A DNA stretch of 64,000 bases from Nitrobacteraceae bacterium AZCC 2146. Its GTDB lineage: Bacteria; Pseudomonadota; Alphaproteobacteria; Rhizobiales; Xanthobacteraceae. The DNA is taken from positions 930,001 to 994,000 of the forward strand of contig JBAGRP010000001.1 of the NCBI GenBank assembly GCA_036924855.1, read 5' to 3'. Under the pieces are notes generated by a model. That model had not been told where the DNA came from, ran no database searches, and worked only from the letters and a program-made list of their open reading frames with translations. The position numbers were made by a program, and so were the translations under genes. This document shows positions 48,679 through 57,374 of this stretch, one piece after another (position 1 is the stretch's first letter; each line of letters starts with the position of its first letter).

Positions 48679-50538
48679 GTGAGCTGTCCCGAATCAGATC
48701 GAACAAATGCTCCCCGTATTTCGAGCTGGTCGCGCAGGGCCGGCTTCGCCATGGCACTGGCATTGATCGCAGGTGTCGCCTGCCCCGCCCCGGCATCGGC
48801 GGAGCCCAGCCACGCCATCGCCATGCACGGCGCCCCGGCCCTGTCCGCCGGCTTCACGCAGATGCCCTACGCCAACCCCGATGCGCCGAAAGGCGGACGT
48901 CTGGTGCAGGGCATCCTCGGCACCTTCGACAGCCTCAACCCCTTCATCGTCCGCGGCCTTGCGGTGCAGCAGGTGCGCGGCTTCGTGGTCGAGAGCCTGA
49001 TGGCCCGCGGTAACGACGAAGCCTTCACGCTGTACGGCCTGCTCGCAAAAACCGTCGAGACCGACGACGTCCGAAGCTACGTCACCTTCCGGATCGACCC
49101 GCGCGCCACCTTCTCCGACGGCAGGCCGGTGCTGGCCGAGGACGTGCTGTTTTCCTGGCAGCTGCTGCGCGACAAGGGCCGCCCCAACCATCGGCAGTAT
49201 TATTCCAAGGTGGCCAGGGCCGAGGCGCTCGACGACCGCACGGTGCGGTTCGATTTCGGCGGCGCGCCTGACCGCGAACTGCCGCTGATTCTCGGCCTGA
49301 TGCCGGTGCTGCCGAAACACGCCATCAATGCCGAGACGTTTGAAGAGACCTCGATGGCCGCGCCGCTGGGCTCCGGGCCCTATCGCGTCACCGCCGTCAA
49401 ACCCGGCGCAGCCGTCACGCTGACGCGCAATCCCGACTATTGGGGCCGCGATCTGCCGGTCAATCGCGGGCTGTGGAATTTCAACGAGATCCGGCTCGAT
49501 TACTACCGCGAGGCCAATTCGCACTTCGAGGCGTTCAAGCGCGGCCTCTATGATTTTCGCGTCGAGAACGAACCGCTGCGCTGGCACGACGGCTACGATT
49601 TCCCCGCCGCGCGCAGCGGCGAAGTGATCCGCGACGTCATCAAGACCGGTCTGCCGAAGCCGTCGGAATTCCTGGTGTTCAATGCGCGACGCCCAATCTT
49701 CGCAGACATCCGGGTGCGGCAGGCACTGACCCTGCTGTTCGATTTCGAATGGATCAACCGCACCTACTTCTTCGGTCTCTACGCGCGCTCCGCCGGCTTC
49801 TTCGCCGGCTCCGAACTCTCGGCCTACACCCGCACCGCCGATGACCGCGAACGCGTGCTGCTGCAGCCTTACAGCGCGCGCATCCCGGCCGACATACTCG
49901 ACGGCAGCTATCGCCTGCCGGTGAGCGATGGATCCGGCCGCGACCGCCCCGCTTTGCGCGCCGCGCTGACGCTGCTGGCGCAGGCCGGCTACAACCTCGA
50001 TGGCAACGTACTGCGGCAACGCGACACCAAGACGCCCTTCGCCTTCGAGATTCTCGTCACAACCCGCGACCAGGAACGCATCGCTTTGGCCTTCACCCGC
50101 GATCTCAAGCGCGCCGGCATCGCGGCTACCGTGCGCGCCGTCGATGCCGTGCAGTTCGACCAGCGCAAGCTGAATTATGATTTCGACATGATCCAGAATC
50201 GCTGGGACCAGTCGCTGTCGCCGGGCAACGAGCAGTCATTCTACTGGGGCTCGGAAGCCGCGGACAATCCCGGCACCCGCAACTACATGGGCGCGAAGGA
50301 CCCGGCGATCGATGCGATGATTGCCACCATGCTGGAAGCGCGCGACCGCGGTCCCTTCGTCGATGCGGTGCGCGCGCTCGACCGCGTGCTGATCGCCGGC
50401 TTCTACGCAATTCCGCTCTACAACGTTCAGGAGCAATGGATTGCCCGATGGAATCGGATAGAACGGCCTGCAGCCACGGCGTTGACCGGCTACCTGCCGG
50501 AAACCTGGTGGTCGAAGCCGACGCCAAACCGGAAGTGA
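48679..50538 (+). CDS. Peptide ABC transporter binding protein (YejA-like)
   Basis: 619-residue family 5 extracellular binding protein with a signal region (GFAMALALIAGVACPAPASA). Family stretches include YANPDAPKGGRLVQGILGTFDSLNPF, VTFRIDPRATFSDGRPVLAEDV, GSGPYRVTAVKPG, NPDYWGRDLPVNRGLWNFNEI and PSEFLVFNARRPIFADIRVRQAL, as in YejA-type peptide/microcin-C binding proteins. Start is GTG 48679; an ATG at 48751 would also leave a signal peptide. No permease or ATPase genes are adjacent; an ANL-like gene follows 4 bp later. The 48455-48678 gap upstream shows nothing definite. Confidence 0.88.
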   Translation: MSCPESDRTNAPRISSWSRRAGFAMALALIAGVACPAPASAEPSHAIAMHGAPALSAGFTQMPYANPDAPKGGRLVQGILGTFDSLNPFIVRGLAVQQVRGFVVESLMARGNDEAFTLYGLLAKTVETDDVRSYVTFRIDPRATFSDGRPVLAEDVLFSWQLLRDKGRPNHRQYYSKVARAEALDDRTVRFDFGGAPDRELPLILGLMPVLPKHAINAETFEETSMAAPLGSGPYRVTAVKPGAAVTLTRNPDYWGRDLPVNRGLWNFNEIRLDYYREANSHFEAFKRGLYDFRVENEPLRWHDGYDFPAARSGEVIRDVIKTGLPKPSEFLVFNARRPIFADIRVRQALTLLFDFEWINRTYFFGLYARSAGFFAGSELSAYTRTADDRERVLLQPYSARIPADILDGSYRLPVSDGSGRDRPALRAALTLLAQAGYNLDGNVLRQRDTKTPFAFEILVTTRDQERIALAFTRDLKRAGIAATVRAVDAVQFDQRKLNYDFDMIQNRWDQSLSPGNEQSFYWGSEAADNPGTRNYMGAKDPAIDAMIATMLEARDRGPFVDAVRALDRVLIAGFYAIPLYNVQEQWIARWNRIERPAATALTGYLPETWWSKPTPNRK

Positions 50539-50542
50539 CACA

Positions 50543-52045
50543 GTGACCGCACCCCACGCATCGCCGACGCTTGATGGTCTGTTCCGCCGCGTGCTGGGCC
50601 GCCAGCCGGAAGCGCTGGCGCTGGTCGATCCCGCCGACAAGATGCGCGTCACGGTGACCCCTCCGCAACGGCTGACCTTTGCGCAGGCCGACCGGGCAAT
50701 CTCGGCGCTGACCGCGCATTTCATCGGGTCCGGCCTGCCAGCCAATTCGGTGATCGCGGTGCAGATGCCGAACACGGTCGAATTCATGCTGACGGTGCTG
50801 GCGGCGCACCGCGCCGGACTGATCGTGGCACTGCTGCCGCAGCTGTTTCGACAGGCCGAACTGACCACGGCATTGAACCGCACCGGCGCCCGCGCCATCG
50901 TCACGTCGAGCAGGATCGATGGCGTCAGCCATGCCGACCTGGTGATGAATGCCGCCGCCGAGGCGTTCTCGATCCGCTATGTCGGTGGCTTCGGCAACGA
51001 TCTGCCGGAGGGCATGATGTCGCTCGACGCCGTTATGGCCGGCGAATTCGAGCCGCCGATCGCGGTGACGCAGGATGCGCGGCGCGCCGCAATCATCTCC
51101 TTCGACGTCACATCGGATGGTTTTCGCGCGGTGCCGCGCACGCATCTCAACCTGATCTCGGGCGGCCTCGCGGTGTTTCTCGAAAGCGGCCTGCCGCAGG
51201 GCGCCACCATCCTGTCGGCGCTGGTGCCGTCGTCCTTCGCCAGCGTGGCGTCGTCGCTGGTGACGTGGCTCTTGAGCGGCGGCGTACTGGCGCTGCATCA
51301 CCCGTTCGACAGCGACGTGCTGGAACGCGAGATCAACACCCAGGCCTGCGACGTGCTGATCGCGCCCGCGCCACTGGCGCAGCGGTTCGCCGAAGCCGGC
51401 CTGTTCGACCGCACGCCAACGCTGCGCCATGTAGTTGGCCTTTGGCGCGCACCGGAACAGGTCGCCACCAGCGCGATCTGGCAAGTGGCACAGGCCCCCT
51501 TCACCGACCTCTATCTGTTCGGCGAGGCCGGGCTGTTCGGCGCCCGCCGCGGCGCCGATGGCGTGCCGGTCGCGATCATGCCGGGCGCGCACGGCGCGCC
51601 GCGCGCGGTGGCGAGTTCATCGATCGCCGGCGAGATCATTCTGACGCCGAAAGGCACGCTCGGCCTGCGCGGCCCAATGGTGCCGGTGCTGGCCTACACG
51701 GCGCCTGCCGAATCCAGCCATTCGCTGATCCCCAGCAAGGCGATCGATTACGTCGATACCGGGTTTGCCGCGCGGCTGGATCGATCCACCGGAGCGATCT
51801 GCATCACCGCGCCGCCGTCCGGCATCATGGCTGTCGGCGGCTACCGCTTCCTGTCGCAGGACCTCAGCGAATGGGCGAAGCGGCTCGGCCAGAACGCCAT
51901 GCTGACCGCGCTGCCGGACCGCCTCAGCGGCTACCGCCTCGCTGGCCGCGCCAGCGACAATGCCCGGGCCCGCGACGCTTTGACCGAACTCGGACTCAAT
52001 CCATTGATGGTGGAAGCCTTTCGCGACCGCGCCGCGGCGGATTGA
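50543..52045 (+). CDS. Degenerate AMP-binding (ANL superfamily)-like protein
   Basis: 500-residue protein with the overall outline of an acyl-CoA synthetase: LTFAQADRAISALTAHFIGSGL, then VQMPNTVEFMLTVLAAHRAGLI. The catalytic motifs look lost. The ATP P-loop (normally TSGTTGxPK) reads ISFDVTSDGFRAVPRTH; the YGxTE motif reads YLFGEAGLFG; and no C-terminal catalytic Lys is evident. It starts 4 bp after the binding-protein gene, so it is co-transcribed. It may have become a binding or scaffold protein, or act on an unusual substrate. Confidence 0.65.
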   Translation: MTAPHASPTLDGLFRRVLGRQPEALALVDPADKMRVTVTPPQRLTFAQADRAISALTAHFIGSGLPANSVIAVQMPNTVEFMLTVLAAHRAGLIVALLPQLFRQAELTTALNRTGARAIVTSSRIDGVSHADLVMNAAAEAFSIRYVGGFGNDLPEGMMSLDAVMAGEFEPPIAVTQDARRAAIISFDVTSDGFRAVPRTHLNLISGGLAVFLESGLPQGATILSALVPSSFASVASSLVTWLLSGGVLALHHPFDSDVLEREINTQACDVLIAPAPLAQRFAEAGLFDRTPTLRHVVGLWRAPEQVATSAIWQVAQAPFTDLYLFGEAGLFGARRGADGVPVAIMPGAHGAPRAVASSSIAGEIILTPKGTLGLRGPMVPVLAYTAPAESSHSLIPSKAIDYVDTGFAARLDRSTGAICITAPPSGIMAVGGYRFLSQDLSEWAKRLGQNAMLTALPDRLSGYRLAGRASDNARARDALTELGLNPLMVEAFRDRAAAD

Positions 52046-52130
52046 ACGCATTCGACGGGTACCATTGACGCGGCATTAAGGACGCCTGCCGTAGCGTGCA
52101 CCATCCAACATCGCGTGCACCGGGTTCCTC

Positions 52131-53369
52131 ATGTCCGATCAGGCTCCTATCGTCGTCGTCTCCGCGCAACAGCCTGCCCCGTTTTCATCGGCCTTGACCT
52201 CCGGCAACATGTTTCCCCTGATCGATGCGACCTGGGGCGAAGCGCTGGACGCCGTGGCCCGGGTCCAGCCCGCAGCCGTGCTGGTGTCCGCCTCGGCGGA
52301 GGACATGCCGACCTTTCAGGCGCTGGCGAAACGGCTCGGCGCCAAACAGCCCTACGTGCCGTTGATCGCGATCGACCCGACCACGGCCCTGCCCGGCCAC
52401 GCGATTCCGTTCGGACAGACATCCGGCCATTTCGACCGGCTCAGTGCGCGGCTGCGCAACGCTCTGCGGGTGCGGACGCTGCACGCGACGGTGATGCGCC
52501 GGCTGACCGCCGAAAACGTTCAGCGCACATCGTTACAGACACCGGACCCGCTCGAAGACGCGACCGTGATGCTGATCGGCCGCGGCGCCGGCTATCCCGC
52601 ACTGTCGGTGGCGCTCGGTGAACGCGTCGGCGTGGTTGGCGCGCTCAGCATCGAGGCCGCGGCCAAGCATCTCAATACGCGCGATCTCGACGGCATCGTG
52701 GTCGGCGAAGGGTTCAGCCGGCGCGTCGTCGATGCGTTCCTCACCGTGCTGGCCGAAGACGCCCGCTTCCGCAATTTGCCAGTCATCGTCACCGCGCCGG
52801 ATCTGGCACCGAGCTACGAACTGGCCAATCTCGAAATGACCTCCGGCGACGGCGCCGATATCGCGGCCACGGCATTGCCGCTGGTCCGGCAGCATGCCTT
52901 CGAGGCGCGCCTGAGCCGTGCCCTGAAGGCGATCGACTCCGATGGCCTGCTCGACGCCAATACCGGATTGCTGACGCGCGCGGCGTTCGAACGCGACCTT
53001 GCCTCCGCCGTCTACCAGACCCAGTCGCGCGGCGGCGGACTCTCGGCCGCGCGATTTGCGTTCGAGAACATTCCCGAACGCGCGCAACGCGACGCCGCGC
53101 GGATTCTCAGCCGGCTGATGCGTCAGATGGATTTCGGCACGCTGCAGGCCGACGGCTCGATCGTCATGGTGTTCGCCGAGGCCGATCTGCGCAACGCCCA
53201 CATGATCGCCAAGCGGCTGTCCAGCGTGATGAAGCACACCATGCACGGCCCGAAGCGCGATGCGCGCAACGATCCGCATGTCACGCTGGCGACGCTGCTG
53301 CCGAGCGACTCCGCGAAATCACTTCTGGCGCGGCTGCACGAGGGCGCCACGCGTCGCGTGGCGTCATAA
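52131..53369 (+). CDS. Tandem receiver and degenerate GGDEF-like protein
   Basis: 412-residue protein resembling PleD/PopA architecture: two receiver-like domains (about residues 1-125 and 140-255; VSASAEDMPTFQ and DLDGIVVGEGFSRRVVDAFL), then a C-terminal GGDEF-like domain with the entry motif DANTGLLTRAAFERDLASAV. The active-site GGDEF is replaced by QADGSIVMVF, so cyclase activity is unlikely. The first receiver lacks a clear phospho-acceptor Asp. It may be a c-di-GMP effector or scaffold. Convergent with mfd. Confidence 0.6.
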   Translation: MSDQAPIVVVSAQQPAPFSSALTSGNMFPLIDATWGEALDAVARVQPAAVLVSASAEDMPTFQALAKRLGAKQPYVPLIAIDPTTALPGHAIPFGQTSGHFDRLSARLRNALRVRTLHATVMRRLTAENVQRTSLQTPDPLEDATVMLIGRGAGYPALSVALGERVGVVGALSIEAAAKHLNTRDLDGIVVGEGFSRRVVDAFLTVLAEDARFRNLPVIVTAPDLAPSYELANLEMTSGDGADIAATALPLVRQHAFEARLSRALKAIDSDGLLDANTGLLTRAAFERDLASAVYQTQSRGGGLSAARFAFENIPERAQRDAARILSRLMRQMDFGTLQADGSIVMVFAEADLRNAHMIAKRLSSVMKHTMHGPKRDARNDPHVTLATLLPSDSAKSLLARLHEGATRRVAS

Positions 53370-53381
53370 GGTTCCGAGAAC

Positions 53382-56300
53382 TCAAGCCGCCTTCTTGTTC
53401 TCCGCCAGATTGGCCAGCGCGCGCAAGATTTCGGTGGCGCCTTCGAGGCGCTCTTCCGGCGTTTCCCAGTCCTGCAGGAACACCACCTTCATGTCCGGAC
53501 GCACCTTGGCGGCCTGGCCATACTGGCGGATGAAGAACACCAGCCGGTCCGGCTGCGCGAACTTGTTGTCGCGGAAGGAGATGACCGCGCCCTTCGGGCC
53601 GGCATCGACCTTCTCCACATTGGCGCGGCGGCAATAGGCCTTGATCGCCGCGATCTTGAAGAGATAGCGGACTTCGTCGGGAAGCACGCCGAAACGGTCG
53701 CGCAGCTCCGCGGCAAAATTCTCGATCTCATCGTCGGTTTCGAGATCGGCGAGCCGGCGGTACAGCGACAGCCGCACCGCAAGATCGTTGACGAAGTCCT
53801 CGGGGATCAGCACGGGCATGCCGACGGTGATCTGCGGCGACCAGCGATCCGCGACCGGTTCGGACACGCCGGCCTTGAGGTTGAGGATCGCCTCCTCCAG
53901 CATCGATTGATACAGCTCGAAGCCGACTTCCTTGATGTGGCCGGACTGCTCCTCGCCGAGCAGATTGCCGGCGCCGCGGATATCCAGATCGTGCGAGGCC
54001 AGCTGGAAGCCCGCGCCGAGCGTCTCCAGCGACTGCAGCACCTTAAGCCGGCGTTCCGCATGGGCGGTGATCTTGGCCTGCGCCGGCAGCGTGAACAGCG
54101 CATAGGCGCGCAGCTTGGAGCGGCCGACGCGGCCGCGCAGCTGATACAGCTGCGCCAGGCCGAACATGTCGGCGCGATGCACGACCAGCGTGTTGGCGGT
54201 GGGAATATCGAGGCCGGACTCGACGATCGTGGTCGACAGCAGCACGTCGTATTTGCCGTCATAGAACGCCGACATGATGTCCTCGATGACGGTCGGCGCC
54301 ATCTGGCCGTGGGCGACCGCGACCTTCATCTCCGGCACATGCTTGTCGAGGAAATCCTTGACCTCCGCGAGATCGTCGATCCGCGGTACCACATAGAACG
54401 CCTGGCCGCCGCGATAGCGCTCGCGCAGCAGCGCCTCGCGGATCATCAAGGGATCGTGCGGTGCCACGAAGGTACGCACCGCCAGACGATCGACCGGCGG
54501 TGACGCGATGATCGAGAGATCGCGGACGCCGGTCAGCGCCAGCTGCAGCGTGCGCGGGATCGGCGTGGCTGATAGCGTCAGCACGTGGACGTCGGCGCGC
54601 ATCTGCTTCAGGCGCTCCTTGTGGGTGACGCCAAAGTGCTGCTCCTCATCGACCACGACGAGGCCGAGGTCCTTGAACTTGACCGACTTGCCCAACAACG
54701 CATGGGTACCGACGACGATATCGACGGTGCCCTCCGCAAGGCCCTTTTTCGTCTGCGTCATGTCCTTCGGCGCCACCAGCCGCGAGGCCTGCGCGACGTT
54801 GACCGGAAAACCGCGGAAGCGCTCCGTAAAGTTCTTGGCGTGCTGGCGCGCCAGCAGCGTGGTCGGCACCACCACAGCGACCTGCTTGCCTTCAAGGGCC
54901 ACGGCAAAGGTCGCGCGCAACGCCACTTCGGTCTTGCCGAAGCCGACGTCGCCGCAGACCAGCCGGTCCATCGGACGGCCGCTTTCGAGATCCTGCAGTG
55001 CCGCATTGATCGCGGACTGCTGGTCCTCGGTTTCCTCATAGGGGAAGCGCGCGCAGAACTCGTCATAGAGATGCGGCTGCACCGACGTCTTCGGCGCTTC
55101 GCGCAGGTGCCGCTCGGCGGCGATCTTGATCAGCTCGCCGGCGATCTCGCGAATCCGGTTCTTCAGCTTGGCCTTGCGTGCCTGCCAGCCAGAGCCGCCC
55201 AGCTTGTCGAGTTCGACATTGGTGGTGTCGGAGCCGTAGCGCGACAGCAGCTCGATGTTCTCGACCGGCAGGAACAGCTTTGTTTCGTTGGCGTAGCGCA
55301 GTTCGAGGCAGTCATGCGGTGCGCCCGCAACCTGCAGCGTCTGCAATCCGACGAAGCGGCCGATGCCATGTTCGACATGGACGACGATGTCGCCAGCCGC
55401 GAGGCTGGTGACTTCGGAGATGAAGTTGTCGAGCTTGCGGCTGGCCTTGCGCGGCCGCACCAGGCGATCGCCGAGAATGTCCTGTTCGCTGATGACGGCG
55501 ATGTTGTCGGTCTCGAAACCGGATTCCATGCCGACCACGGCCAGCATGGTCTCGTTGCGCGGCGTCGCCAGCACCGTGCGCCAGGAATTCACCGAGGTCA
55601 GGTTATGCAGCTTGTGGTCCTTGAGCATGCTGCCCATGCGGTCGCGCGAACCTTCGCTCCACAGCGCGACGACGACCTTCTTGCGCGCGCTCTGCAGCGC
55701 CTCGATATGCGCGACTACGGCTTCAAACACATTGACCGAGGTGTCGGCGCGCTCCGGCACGAAATTGCGGCCGGCCCGCGCACCGGCATCGACGACGCCT
55801 GCGCTTTGCTCCGGCACCGCGAACGGCGTCAGCCGCGCCAGCGCGGACTCGTCGAGACGCTTGTGCCATTCGTCGTCGGTCAGATAGAGCCGGTCCGGCG
55901 GCAGCGGCTTGTACAGCGCGCCGCCGCCGGGAATACCGAGCGCTTCCTTGCGGGCCTCGTAGTAGTCGTTGATCTGCTGAAAACGCTCGCGCGCGGCGTC
56001 CTCGCTCTGCGGTTCAATCGCAATTGGCGTGCCGTCGAGATAATCGAACAACGTGTCCATCCGCTCCTGGAACAGCGGCAGCCAGTGCTCCATGCCGGGA
56101 TGACGGCGGCCTTCGCTGACCGCTTCGTAGAGCGGATCGTCGCGCTCCGGCGCGCCGAAGATGGCCACATAGCCCATGCGGAAGCGGCGGATGGTTTCGG
56201 TGACCAGCTGGAATTCCGAGATCGGCACCAGATCGAGCGCGCGCATGTCGAGATGGGTGCGCTGGGTCTCGGGATCGAAGGTGCGGATCGATTCCAGGCT

Positions 56301-56900
56301 GTCGCCAAAGAAGTCGAAGCGCACCGGCTGATCCAGGCCGGCCGGAAACAGATCCAGAATGCCGCCGCGCACCGCATATTCGCCGGGCTCGCGCACGGTG
56401 GAGGAGCGATTGTAGCCGTTGTGCTCCAGCCAGGCGACGATGCTGTCCATCGGCACCACATGGCCCGGCGCCACCGACAGCGCCTGCGCCGCGACGACTT
56501 CGCGCGCGGGCACCCGCTGCACGATGGCATTGACGGTGGTCAGCACGATCAGCGGCTTCTCGCTGCCCTTGAGACGCGACAGTCTTGCCAATGTTGTCAG
56601 CCGTTGCGCCAGCACAGCGCCATGCGGCGAGACGCGGTCATAGGGCTGGCAGTCCCAGGCCGGAAACTGCATCACCGCAAGGTCCGGCGCGAAGAACTCC
56701 AGCGCCCGCGCCAGATTCTGCATGCGGGTGCCGTCACGGCAGACCACGGCGAGGCTCACGGCCGGCGGTTTTGGCCGCGCCGCGACGGCGCGGGCGAGAT
56801 CGGAAATGATCAGGCCTTCGGCACCCTCGGCGACATTGGCAAAGGTCAGCGCGCGACCGGACGCCAACTGCGCCGCAGGAGATACGGTCGGCGCTTTCAT
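53382..56900 (-). CDS. mfd: Transcription-repair coupling factor Mfd
   Basis: 1172-residue Mfd of full length. It has the N-terminal UvrB-homology module, the RNA-polymerase-interacting domain (LAAGDIVVHVEHGIGRFVGL, near residue 505), translocase Walker A GDVGFGKTEVALRA (about residue 645), Walker B VVVDEEQHFGVTHKERLK (about 750), QLRGRVGRSKLRAYA and a C-terminal domain. It removes stalled RNA polymerase and recruits UvrA. Its ATG overlaps the sdhE stop (ATGA). Confidence 0.98.
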   Translation of the reverse strand: MKAPTVSPAAQLASGRALTFANVAEGAEGLIISDLARAVAARPKPPAVSLAVVCRDGTRMQNLARALEFFAPDLAVMQFPAWDCQPYDRVSPHGAVLAQRLTTLARLSRLKGSEKPLIVLTTVNAIVQRVPAREVVAAQALSVAPGHVVPMDSIVAWLEHNGYNRSSTVREPGEYAVRGGILDLFPAGLDQPVRFDFFGDSLESIRTFDPETQRTHLDMRALDLVPISEFQLVTETIRRFRMGYVAIFGAPERDDPLYEAVSEGRRHPGMEHWLPLFQERMDTLFDYLDGTPIAIEPQSEDAARERFQQINDYYEARKEALGIPGGGALYKPLPPDRLYLTDDEWHKRLDESALARLTPFAVPEQSAGVVDAGARAGRNFVPERADTSVNVFEAVVAHIEALQSARKKVVVALWSEGSRDRMGSMLKDHKLHNLTSVNSWRTVLATPRNETMLAVVGMESGFETDNIAVISEQDILGDRLVRPRKASRKLDNFISEVTSLAAGDIVVHVEHGIGRFVGLQTLQVAGAPHDCLELRYANETKLFLPVENIELLSRYGSDTTNVELDKLGGSGWQARKAKLKNRIREIAGELIKIAAERHLREAPKTSVQPHLYDEFCARFPYEETEDQQSAINAALQDLESGRPMDRLVCGDVGFGKTEVALRATFAVALEGKQVAVVVPTTLLARQHAKNFTERFRGFPVNVAQASRLVAPKDMTQTKKGLAEGTVDIVVGTHALLGKSVKFKDLGLVVVDEEQHFGVTHKERLKQMRADVHVLTLSATPIPRTLQLALTGVRDLSIIASPPVDRLAVRTFVAPHDPLMIREALLRERYRGGQAFYVVPRIDDLAEVKDFLDKHVPEMKVAVAHGQMAPTVIEDIMSAFYDGKYDVLLSTTIVESGLDIPTANTLVVHRADMFGLAQLYQLRGRVGRSKLRAYALFTLPAQAKITAHAERRLKVLQSLETLGAGFQLASHDLDIRGAGNLLGEEQSGHIKEVGFELYQSMLEEAILNLKAGVSEPVADRWSPQITVGMPVLIPEDFVNDLAVRLSLYRRLADLETDDEIENFAAELRDRFGVLPDEVRYLFKIAAIKAYCRRANVEKVDAGPKGAVISFRDNKFAQPDRLVFFIRQYGQAAKVRPDMKVVFLQDWETPEERLEGATEILRALANLAENKKAA

Positions 56901-57187
56901 GCGGGCTTGTCCAGATTGCGGAACGTCTTGATGCGGTTGAACAGCGGCGTGAGATATTCCGGCGCCAGCTGCGCTTCGCCGGCGAAGGCCGAATAGAGGT
57001 CGGGATCCGGCAGGTCGATCAGATGTTCGAGCTGCGTCAGTTCGAGATCGGCGAGGATACCGATCTCGGCATCGGCGAAGCGGCCGAGAATCAGGTCCAT
57101 CTCGCGGGTGCCGCGATGCCAGCAGCGGAACAGCAGCCGCTTGCGACGGTCATTCAGGCCGTTACTCGATCGTGTCGTTCCCGTCAT
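56897..57187 (-). CDS. sdhE: Succinate dehydrogenase assembly factor SdhE
   Basis: 96-residue SdhE/Sdh5 protein: RRKRLLFRCWHRGTREMDLILGRF with the conserved RGxRE motif that contacts the flavoprotein, then ELTQLEHLIDLPDPDLY. It helps attach FAD to SdhA. Length is normal with the start at 57187. Coupled to mfd by ATGA, a neighbourhood usual in alphaproteobacteria (sdhE-mfd beside recG). Confidence 0.95.
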   Translation of the reverse strand: MTGTTRSSNGLNDRRKRLLFRCWHRGTREMDLILGRFADAEIGILADLELTQLEHLIDLPDPDLYSAFAGEAQLAPEYLTPLFNRIKTFRNLDKPA

Positions 57188-57374
57188 CTGCCCATCCCGT
57201 CCGAACGCCAAAAGCCCGGACGTGCCGGGCAGGCTGATATAGCGGTCGCCTCCTCCGATGTCAGCACCTATGGGACGCAATGCGGCCCTGCGCGCATTGC
57301 TTTCGCCCCGAAATGCATTCAAGTCTCGCAAATACCGTGGCCAGCTGGCCCCATATCGAGCTTCCGAGTCGTTG

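Noticed and set aside
54585..56996. 803-codon plus-strand open frame opposite mfd
   Set aside because: Antisense to a full-length Mfd with all helicase motifs. The shadow has no domain and its frame follows mfd codon periodicity.
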